Shown: positions 33,701-45,700 of the stretch, in pieces | Numbering within the stretch: position 1 is the stretch's first letter | Layout of the letters: each line of letters begins with the position of its first letter | Assembly (NCBI RefSeq): GCF_033807575.1 | Contig: NC_084707.1 | Location: 19,950,550 to 20,014,549 of the forward strand | Length of the DNA stretch: 64,000 nt | Origin: Cydia pomonella | Lineage: Eukaryota > Arthropoda > Insecta > Lepidoptera > Tortricidae | Direction of reading: 5' to 3' | Translations under genes and position numbers: made by a program | Notes under the pieces: model-generated | Database searches by the model: none | Seen by the model: the letters and a program-made list of their open reading frames with translations, nothing else | What the model was told of the DNA's origin: nothing

Positions 33701-36700
33701 TGGACACTGCGTTCCTACATTACTTGCCTAGTTCGTAAATATTGTCACTGAATATTATTCAATACCTGCTTAGTTTTCAACTGATTTTCATATGGTTCGT
33801 TTACCTAACTTTTTAGAGAAAAAGACATGAAACAGAAGCCATAGTTTTTTTAAACCAAGGTTAGGACTTAGTTAGGGGATTGGCTTTTGCTGAGATTCAT
33901 CTGATAACATTTTTAGAGTAAAAGCTAGTGGGTGCGGGTATAGAATAGACGGTGATGGATATTGCCCATAATTCGTCTTCCATTAATACTATTATGTCGT
34001 TATTATTATTATAAAATAATTTTGTTTTTATCAACAATGCTATCATAAGAAAACTTGATACAATAAATAAAGCAAATAACTATGATTTCAGTCCAGACTG
34101 TTTTCTTGCTTGCTTGGTCGCGGTCGACGGCCACGGCGGCCAGCGAGCTGTACCTTCCACGTACATTTAACTGACCATTCGAAAACCTTACTACAACGTA
34201 ATAAGTTCCATATTAGGCACTTGTGCGTGACTTTACACATTGCGCGATGCTGCGATAACGCCGCACGCTTCACTTACTCTTACGGCACAGCCATAGACGC
34301 TATATTTGCATGAAACTTAACTCTATCATAAATAGGTATCAGTATTGTGTAGACGAAGATTCTCATGATGATGACTCAATAAGTAACAGTTGCTTTTGAA
34401 GAAGAGTTTTGTATTAATAATTATAAAATTGGAGTACCTATCTATTCTATTCTGAGTTTTATTAATTTGTCACTATCACTCGCGCATTTTGATTAATGTT
34501 GATGCAATTAATTTTAGGGTAGGTTCTTCGCTACTGCAAACCCCAGGTTTAAATATCACACAAATGTTTTAACTACCGCTATCATTTTGATGTCAACTTT
34601 TAGCTGATATCCTGCACTATCATAAGCAATAAAAAAGTACAGGTCAATGACCTCGTTTTTGAAAAAATAGATAAAATGTAAAAATAAATAACTTCTTCGA
34701 GTCAATTTTGCTTTTTATTATTGATTCTTGAGTAACTGTGGAAAATTCTTAACTATCGAATGATATCTTTTTAGGGTTCCATACCAAAAAGGTACCCTTA
34801 AGGTGCGACTCTGTCCGTCCGTCCGTCTGTCAGAACGCTAAATATCTCGAGTACCACTTAAGCTATCGATTTGAAATTTGGAATAGTAATGAACAACGCT
34901 AACCCAGACACATTGAAAGTATTATTATTTTATTTTATAATTATTAGCTATGGAAAATGCCCAATATGAAGAGGGGGTAAAATTTAAAATTCTAGCGACT
35001 AGGTCAAGTCCATCATTTGAAAAAGCTGAAATTGTATTTTCCAAAACACTATATTCTCTTTATTTCAGTAGTGAAAAAATATGATTTATAATCAGAACCT
35101 TAATCTTTGTAACTTTTTTTAAATTTACAAATAACATTTCCGAATTAAGTTTGCAACTTAACCCAATTTACGTGTGTTTATTACACTTGAAATTTCTATG
35201 AGATTACATTGAAGACTTCTGTTTTCATACAAAAGAACAATTTTTGAAATCGGTTCACATGATAGAGAATTATCCCCGAAAAACCAACATACGTGCATTA
35301 CATCGCGCAAATTAGTTAGACAACCTGCGACACAATCTTCTGTAAATTATATTTATTTACAGCCTGTAACTGAAAAAGAAGTATACACAATAATACAACA
35401 CTTACCAAACAAAATAAGTTGCGGCATAGATGAAATCCCTTTAATTCTGATAAAAGCCTGTATAAACGAACTCACTCCCCCCCATTACCAAATTAATCAA
35501 CCAATCCTTCGACGAAAACAGCTTCCCAGACAAATTAAAAACAGCCAAAATAAAACCCATTTTAAAGAAAAACGGAAAAGGTGATAACCCTGCTCAATTT
35601 AGACCGATAGCGCTGCTCCCCGTCATATCAAAGATATTTGAAAAATGTATGTCAAATCGCATATATAGTTTTTTAGAAAAATATAACCTGTTAGATGAGA
35701 ACCAATACGCATTTAGAAAAAACTATTCCACTAGTCTTGAAGCCTACAATTACATACAAACAGTCGTAGAATACTTGCGGAATAAAAATTATGCAGTGGG
35801 ACTACTGTTAGATATGTCTAAGGCATATGACAGAGTTTCACATACAATCTTACTAAATAAGTTAAAGCGTTAGAGTTAAATGCAATCGGCATACGCGGTA
35901 GGGCACAAAATTGGATGAGATCTTATCTAACAGCAAGGCAGCAGTATATCGAAATAGAACATGTAAATAACCAGTATGGAAAATTAGAACGTATAAAATC
36001 GAACATACTACACGTGGACAGCTCAATACCTCAGGGTAGTGTTCTGGGATGCGTATTGTTTCTGATCTACATAAACGACCTCCCAAAAATCACGACCCCC
36101 AAGATAATAATGTTTATGCCGACGACATATCCCTAACATTTCAATCTCCAGACAATAACTGCTCAGATACAGAACACACATTTAATACAGTAACGCATTG
36201 GCTTCAGGACCACTAACTAACAATGACAATAGACAAAACAATCCTTCAACCTACATGCTCTGTCAACAAATCTTAACATCAAAGAGATCACTGATTGTAG
36301 GTACTCTGCTAGGCATTACATTAGATAACCATTTAAATTGGAAGGGACATATAGAAAAAATAAAAAACAAACTGTCGCGATGCACTGAGCATATTAAAAA
36401 GTAGCACTAGCTTCGATTGTTGTCTGTTGCCTGGCTGCGTATGGTATACTATTATGGGGCCATAGCACCGACATTCACCAACTTTTTGTGATGCAGAAAA
36501 AATGCGTGAGAATCCTAGCCAATATCCACCAACCTTATAGCTGTAAGTAGAACTTATTTTAAAAATCTGAAACACTTAATCCTCCCCTCTCTCTACATCC
36601 TAGAAGTAGCCATATATGTCCACAAAAACATACACCTGTTTAAATTTTGCCAAAACGCCAGTATTTAGAACTTCCGGAACCAAAACTGGAGATATAAAAA

Positions 36701-39700
36701 AACGGTCCCTATTACCGAGCTATTAAGATTTATAATAAATAAATAAATATTAAAGGACATTATTACACAAATTGACTAAGTGCCACAGTAAGCTCAATAA
36801 GGCTTGTGTTGAGGGTACTTAGACACCGATATATATAATATATAAATATTTATAAATACTTAATGTACATAGAAAACACCCATGACTCAGGAACAAATAT
36901 CCATGCTCATCACACGAATAAATGCCCTTACCAGGATTTGAACCCGGGACGATCAGCTTCGTAGGCAGGGTCACTACCTACTAGGCCAAACCGGTCGTCA
37001 AAAAATCCTGGTTATTTAAAAAAATCACAAACATACTCTAGTTTTACAAAAAATCTAAAAAGTAAGCTGATTGAGAAATGCTACTACAGTATATCGAAAT
37101 TCATGGAGGATACCTTGTGATATGTTACAGAACACCTTTTAGTTTGTTTAAATTGTTAAGTATTAAATTGTCCCTAAACTACTATTACTATTAATATTTA
37201 TTTTAAGTCACGTCATGCTTGTTACATGTATAAAACTTAAGTAGTTACATGTATTTGTTTTAGTTTTAAGAATTTTTGCGACGCCCTACCAGGGAGGGTC
37301 CATGTGCCTGAATGTTACATTGTAATTGCAAAGTGTACTTGGATGCAAATAAAGATCTCTGAAGTAACAGAATGCAAATAGATAATACTTTAATTAGTAG
37401 GTAGATAACGATGTTTAATGTAATAGGTAATTGTAATTGTGTTGGTGTTTTGAAGCTAAATGTGCCTACTATACACCGTGTTTTTTTTTCATTTCCTTTA
37501 ATCTCAAGGGTGCATTCCTCAGATTAAATTAAGTAACTTTCTCAAAGACACCGGTATTCTAAATCACCCCATTTCGGAGATAATCAATAATTTATTTTTA
37601 TATAATTATTATTATATAAGGCTATTACGACAGTATACACTTCCCTTAGGGCCTGTTTACATATTGATTCGTGTTTAGTACGAGTGTATATATTTGCTCC
37701 TAAAGCTAAGTACTATCTTGGACGATCGATGTTCGAAATTATATTGATATGCCACAGTTTTCAATTGTTTGGTTGAATTAAAATATAAAATATATTTTCT
37801 TTTTAAATTAACTATGCCATTTAGTTTCCTTAAACGTACTTACCCCGTAAACGTAACCCGGAGTTAACGGAATTCAATAAAAACACGGTGTAAAAGTAAG
37901 TATTAGTTGAAGAAATTAAATTTCCAATTATTTCAGTTTCCATACTTAAACCGTAAATATCGGGAGATTAATACATAGAATTATTGCTTTAACTAAGTAA
38001 ATAATCTTTCCCATTATGCGATTTAGATTATCCACATTAACAAGTGCCAATAATCGCATTGCGCGCGACCAGCGAGCGTGTTGCAGTTGCCTGCTAGTTA
38101 GCATGCATCTCGCTGCAATTTATGCTGCACTCGACTAACTGTACACTTTCTCTTGCAGCTCTATGTATTTCACGTTAGGAAGTAGCCGCTCGAAATGACA
38201 CTAATTACATTAAATTCCACAGTAAGATAACATATAGCCTATATCCTACTATTATCGCAGTTGTCAAGTCGTTATTTCAAACAGTATTAACGTCCAAATC
38301 ATGTGCCTAAATAATCTGTAAGGAGTGACTCGCATATCTTACAGGCTTACGTTTCGCCACTAGACTTTACGACTTGCTCACACAAAAGGTACTAATACAT
38401 GCCAATTTACTTCTTGCGCAAGCGAAATGAAGATTATAATAAAGTCACGACCGATTCTCTATTGTGCTAGTCGTGATAGCGCCAAATAATTGATCTACGG
38501 CCAGTGATCTTCTTACCGATATTTGGTCGTGCCTCTGAAGAAAATGCAGTGTAATAAAAGTTAACGATGCGAATGATCATGTTCATTATATTAGACATAC
38601 CTAACTTATTATCAAAATGTCTATAAAAAACATAATGTATCTTTGACTCTTTCTTAATTTATAGAACCATTGAAAGTTTACAAAGATTATATCCTGCCCA
38701 TTCAAAAATTATGATATATGCCATATAGAAAGTGTCCAATCTTTCCACATTTGCATTTTTTTCAATTTCAAGATAAGTACAGAAACACAATAATTTGTGG
38801 TGGTATGGTGGTAATAACGCCTTTTCTTCCGCTGACCTTTCGCATGACGCGGTTATACGATGTCTCGCCAAATAATGTTTTTGTTCGTAAGTAACTATCT
38901 AAGTACCTAATTCTCACGGAGAATTTACCCAAGAAAAAAACTATAACCTAAATGTGTTGACATTCACACTATTGTTATTTTTCATGAATTAAGATTTTGG
39001 AGATACAAGCCATTAAGTTTTAACCTACACTATTAAAGTGACAGAACTTGACGATAATTACGGTTTTTGAGCGAGAACCCTCTTATTGTTTTAATTAACC
39101 GTTTCCGTTGGGCGCAGTAACGGCACTCAAGCAATTCGATCGGAAACGTCTAGAGCCATTGCAGCCGCTGGACCTTATCTTTTTTTGCAACTGTAAATGG
39201 CAAAATTTCTTGGCGCGGTGAAAATGAAAAAAAAAAACATGCTATATTGAGCTGATAATTGAGTTTGGATTTACTTATACTCGTATAGGTATCGACTAAC
39301 GTTACGCAGATTCTTGGTTCACATACAGTTCGCTTCTGTGTAAATTAGCAGCACTATTATTGGACGATTTTCATTTGGCAGAGTAATCTTTTCGTTTAAG
39401 AGGAATTCCTAGTTGCGATTTTTCCATACAAACGCTCTCGACTGATTCCTCTCTGGATTTTTAACCTAGAGCAGTGATTTTTTCAAATAAGATCAATATC
39501 ATCAATATCTGTGCCTCTATGTTTTGCTTTTTTGGATTATTTTATTTTGAAGAAAGATACAGCGCCTCGAAAATCGCAAAAACGGCTAAATTAAATTGGC
39601 TGTAAAAAAAGGGATAGTATACAAATATGACAAAAAATATCCAAAAAATCAAAACATAGCGGCATAGATTATTTCTTCCTCTTGCAATTTCCAAAATTTC

Positions 39701-42700
39701 ATAATGATTAGTTGCGTTTTGGAGGAGGAAACAGTCGAGAGCGAAACCTCGATTTTTGAGTTTTTTGCGAGTGAATTTCGGTCCGAGCTGCAGTTGTCCT
39801 TATCGCACGAATTGGAGGCGGAGACAGTTTCTAAATATACGTACACAGAAGGAATAGTGATGGGCATAACATCCTTATTAGGGATTGCAGAACCGGTACT
39901 GTTTTAAAGAACCGGGATTTCCCGGTACTTTCGGAACTGGTCTAATTATTTCATTATTTTAAATAAAACGACAGCATTTTGCGATTAGACCACCTTTCGT
40001 ATTATAATTTAATAATGACATTTTCTTTTATTACGTAGTAGGCAATTTTTTTTTGAAATATAGTATTTTACATTGCTCACACTTGTGCGTCACAAGTAAA
40101 AGATAACTACTTTGATGTTTGCCACTAGATAGCAAATTTAATGAAATTACATTAACGAGGGTATTTATTTATAAGTATCGCAGTCGTATTGTATAATCCG
40201 CCGTATTACATTACGGCTAGCCGATATCAAAATAAGGGCCATTTTGAAATGCGGCGGTTCAACGATTAAGGTATGTTGGGTAAATACCGGATGCGGGTGA
40301 AGAACGTAGGACATTCATTTCCCCTCCTAATTTGGCTTTATTTTTTAATGTAGGCAACATTGTGTAAGACGCCATTTCATTGCGCCTCGACTGTCAGTGT
40401 CCCGCGTCGCTCAGGGAGTCGGGCTTGTGCTATGTGCAATCACAGAAAGCAAGGTAAATTTCGCGAATTCTTCCTTCTATCCGATCTTCGCTCTGTAATT
40501 TATTTTGCGTATCGTGATGAAACTGTGTTTGTTTTTGTAATTGTGTTAACAGACCTAGCACTGCTGTAGACCGATATCCGATCTTGACCCTTCCAGGAAA
40601 GATCGGACCAGAAACAATCAGATCTTTACCTATTTAAAAAACAGCAGTGATTATCAAACTTTAAATTTTCTTCAATTTACCTACTGACCTTAATTATCAC
40701 ATTTATTGTTTTCTTGATCACACTTTCGTACCATTATTTTTATCCAGTACCACTACCAGCGCGACGGTTACTGACAATGTATTTTTTTTAATTTCCGCAA
40801 CCCAAAGGTTGCCTTTTAGCGATAAGACCGCATGTTGTTTACCTGTGCTTATGTGTTTTAAATTTTCTTTTATTGAAGTGTGCAATAAAGAGTATTTATA
40901 TTGTATAGGGATGATGATACATGTTGAAATTTATAACAAAATCGAGTAAAATAAATGAGCAATTTTTCGCAATAAAGTACCTACACATACGGATGCATAT
41001 GTAGATGTGCACGCATACATACATTGCTAGTTTTGGATACAAAATAGAGATAGGGCTTCGAAATTAGTTTCCTTAAAATGCTTCAAGAGGGCTCTCTTTT
41101 CCTATATATTTACTTTACTCTTTACATACGATCCTTACATTTTATCAAAAAAAAACCAACAAAATCGCAATTTTAATTATTTTCCATACTTCAAGATGGG
41201 TTCTCAGTGACCTTGACCTTTTTAAAGAACTACTTAGTCTTTTTGATTTCTAAGTTTGATTCTTATTTTTTTGGCGACCTTCATTAAAAATGACTGGGCA
41301 CGATTATTTTTTATTTTGATTTTTGTCCCTCCTAAGTACTTAATATCTTCAAGTACATTCCATTCAATAAACAATACGAGTACATTTACACTTTCCCTAA
41401 ACCTGTACAGTTCACGAAATCTTAAATTGTCAAAACTTCGCAACGTATCTATTATTTTAGTGGTTTTTTTTTTATTACTTCGGGTAAACCTTACAATAAG
41501 AGGTTTCTTAGCGCATTGTTTACTTATCAAATTGCCTTATGACATAGGTATCAAAGTTTGAGAGCCACAATTTTATCAATTTTTGTATCAGGGTTAAGAT
41601 CGGATACAAAAGGGTAGACACCGGACCTATTTCTTTGTGATACCTTATTCTCTTTCCATTAGAAGCAACTTTTTTTCACCATCCAATGTTCTCCCTTGAT
41701 GGCAAAACACTCGTTACCCTAAAAAAAAGTATGTCTCATCTTTACACAAGTACAAAACTAAAACCGTTCTATATTGAAGATTACCAAAATTCAGGCCGAA
41801 TCTACGGTTATTATTTAACGATTCGCTACGTACTTCAAGAATCTGTCACGTGTTGAGATCTCGAAAAAACATTTTTTCACGAGTTCTCTCAATTAGTCCC
41901 AAAATTGTCCGGCATTATCCCAACATACTTTACCCAGATTGTCATTGCGATACGTTCTTCAATAAGGCGGCCCAAGTTTAGCCCCATCGTACTACTAGTT
42001 AAATAGATTGTAGTTTAACCATAGGTATATTTATACCTACTTACAAAATTTCACAACACAGCATGATCACTCCCAACTTACTGATACGGATAGGTACAGT
42101 CAAGTGTAAAAATATGGGTGTACACATCTTACTCAAAAATATGTCCCAAAGCATCTTATTCCAGTGTAATAAGAGCGTAGTACCATATTTATGAGACGAT
42201 TCTTTCGATACATATTTTTGCACTTGACTGTACGACGACAACCGAAGCTGAGACATCATTCTTTTTTGCAGTTTTTACCTATATGGTAATTAATATCAAT
42301 CAATCATTTATTATTTTGTCATCATAGGTGTAAAATACATTTAGTACAGGTGATAGGGTGTTTGGTATTAGGGTGTAATAGATACAGTATAATATAAAAA
42401 TGGAAAACAATATTACGTGGTAACAACAAAAACAACTTGCGTCGGGCAGCGCAGAATAAATTCCGTCTGGCTCACGGGCGATGTCGACGGAACGGCGCGC
42501 AATGAGCGAGCGCACGAGTCTCGCGTCTGTGTGCGCGCACTCACACTTAGATAGCTCCGGCTCCCGCCCACCGCAGCGCGACAGAAACATAGCTTCAAAA
42601 ATTCGAGATTTGAAAAGTTGCTCAGCTAGGAATTGCTCTTAAGGAATGTTTAGGCGAATCACGTTTAACATTTTATACATAGTTATTTTCGAAGAAAAAA

Positions 42701-45700
42701 GAAAACCTACTTCAAAAAGGATAAAATAAAATATTATCCTTTTTTAAGTATATGCATTAAGCACAGTTTAGGTTTGAATCAATTTTTAACTTATGAACAA
42801 AAGCATAGGTATTGTACAAACATCCATACCTTATGCCTTTTGTAATAAGGTCCACCGATGGACAGTTAACAGTGTGGGCCATCGTAATTATGCAATATAG
42901 GTTTTTAATATCCGGGAGACCGAGCCTTGCTCGGAGAATGTATAAAACTAGATATGACCTAGCTAGATCGATTTTTGTCGCAAAATTTTTGCACCATTTG
43001 TTAGACTATTTGTAAGTTGTTAGCGGAGCAAGTCTTCATGACTTCATGAGTCTCCTTTAAGAGTTAGGTAAGCGCAACCTATTTAAAACCCTGTAGTAGT
43101 TGGAAGCGTTTTTAGGCCGACATTTAAATGCAAGACGCACCTATTGCTATCATCATCTTCTTCGTCATATCCTCATGGCTGCGGGACGCGATGACTGTGG
43201 ACACTTCTCCATCATACTATCGTAGTCGTATAAGAAGTAACGAATAGTAAAATAATGATACTTACGGTGCCATACCTTTGGCTCTTACGAAACCGCCATC
43301 TAATGCTCGTAGTAAAAGGTAGTCGTACCTATCTCAAATTACCCACGTGGCGTGAATGACAAGTGATGCATTAGGCGTGCGTGATAGGTCAGGTGACTTA
43401 TCTGGCCACATTATTGTTAGAGAAAATGTTATTATTTAGAAAACAGTAATGGGCCCGCATGGGGCACGACACCTGCTGACTTGAATGAAAGTCAAGTACG
43501 AGTTTGATTATATATTCTGATAATAAAGGCACTGTCTCTTGCGTCTTACTTATTAGACAGTCAACGTTCAATGTTCCTTAGAGGTGCTTTTGACTAAAAT
43601 GAGTGTCCCTAGATTAGACGGTTGATATCTACATATCTACACTATGAAAATAAATATTATAAGGACATTTATTTATACACAAATTGACTATGCCCCACGG
43701 TAAGCCAAGAAGGCTTGTGTTGTGGGTACTCAGACAACGATATTTATCATATACAAATACTTAAATACATAGAAAACATCCATGACTCAGGAACAAATAT
43801 CTGTGCTCGGCCTATATAAATGCCTTTACCGGGATTCGAACCCAGGACCATCGCCTTCATAGGCAGGGTCACCACCCACTAGGCCAGACCGGTCGTCGAA
43901 AATATTTATAGCAAAGCCATACATAAACCCAACCAGTATAATATCTATGGCGTATTTGCGTGACTAAGTATGTGTCAAGTCAAAAGACGCGTGATATACC
44001 TACGCTAGTACTAATTAATCTGGATTTCTAGAATACTTACCGCGACCCTCCAGATGATGAAGGCGGTGTGGTCACGCGGCACGGTCCGGAACGCCGCTTC
44101 CGCGACGCGAGTGCTCCCGCCATCCTCATCCTGTCGCCACAAACATTAGCTTTTAAAACTTTTTATAGGAATGAATACTCAATAGCAATGAAAATAACTA
44201 AAACAAGTCAGTTAGGATGAAAAATATATTACAAAGTTTAATTGTCCTTGAGTATAGTTTAGATAGTAACTACGAGAGGTGATAATCTATTCAGGCAGCT
44301 CGCCTTTGGAATAGTCTCCCTGTCAAAATTAGACAGTGTTTGCTTTAAAAAAAAATCAACGGGTTGCACTCCGGGAGCGGAAGAAATGAAAACTTGAATA
44401 TTACGTTGTGAATTTTTGATATTTTGGAATGGTTAAGGAATAATTATGCACGAATTGCTTTAATTATCAGTATAAAAGTACTATCATTTACGTGGTAAAA
44501 TACAATATTCATTTATTGCGGTCTACAGGCTTCAATGACATTGTAATAGTCTTTCGATCAGGTCACGTGTCCGTCTTACGAATTTTCAATCTGACGTATC
44601 TGTCGGTCTCCTGACCTGTCGCGAGTTTAACATTTTTTCCCCATCACATAAAGTGCAAAGCGCCGCTAAAGAAGTTTTCACTTCATAAATCTTAAGTGAG
44701 CACTTTGCTGGCAGCACTGCAAAATCTTAGTGTTTCTGCTTTGTAAGTTCATCTCATTTCATATATTATGTGTATATGTAAATATATGTATTTGCATCTA
44801 TATTATTTATATATATGTATGTTTATGTTTGTGTATTTCTTATGATTGTATTGTGTTCATACATGTACCTAATTGTATCATCTATACCTCATGTTTTTGC
44901 ACCGCCTACAACTTATCTGCTTTGCCGCCTTTGCCTAAAGGTTGACTGGAAGAGAATGCCTTACGGCATTAAGTTCGCCTATTGTACAGTGTGTTTATTA
45001 TGTGCAACAAAGATTAAATAAAATAAATAAATAATTCTTTTAGGTTCCGTTTTTCCATTTGGCTCCCTGTACAGTCGACGTCAAACATAAGTTTACATGT
45101 AAACATATCTTTGACGTCGACTGTACGTGTAGGATACCTATACAGGCTTAGTGTGGATGGCTTATATAAAATAATAGTACATTACGATACAAGTGCGAAA
45201 AATAGGAAATTCGAAACGAGTAGCGATAAATTAAAACACGACCGAAGGGAGTGTTTTAAATCGACACGAGTTGCGAATTACCTATTCGCACATGTATCGT
45301 ACAACGTTTTACAGTACATATGGCCCTTTAAATGTTCGACACAGTAACGTAATATGCTACTTCTCGCACTAGTGCTATAAAGTAGCCCCATATGTACTGT
45401 AAATGTCTTTTTTTGCATTATGTGATTGAGCCTACTGTCATCATCAAGCTGTTACGTATACAAATACGATCATCATTATGAAGTCAACTTGGTCCTATGA
45501 GCTATGAATGCAAATAGGTACATACTGCAACTAGGTGATACCGGCAGGAAGGATTGAAGTGTCCCTGACTTGGAGGATTTAACAACTGGAGACGCCTTGT
45601 CGGTTTGTTGTTTGTGACGCAATTTCTGTACAAAACTGTCTGCCGATATGCTGCCGATTTTTGCGGGGCAGGGGCACGTCAAATGTATGGCTATTTGTAA

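Larger units (their letters stand above)
31951..44040 (-). other. Villin intron, 12.1 kb
   Basis: No host gene is visible inside. It contains a ~230-bp dispersed repeat (32205-32437), a 'gggttcc' repeat (34770-34880), a LINE with nested SINE (35300-37365), LINE ends (40796-40900), a mariner-type MITE (42097-42230), a GC-rich patch (42430-42590) and a SINE (43647-43897). I see nothing in 37400-40790. Confidence 0.7.

Noticed and set aside
34110..34313. ORFs around a short GC-rich patch in the villin intron
   Set aside because: Short, with no homology and no fitting splice sites.
41256..41561. 101-codon ORF (+) with an overlapping 98-codon ORF (-)
   Set aside because: AT-rich low-complexity sequence with no domain, no splice context and no conserved pattern.
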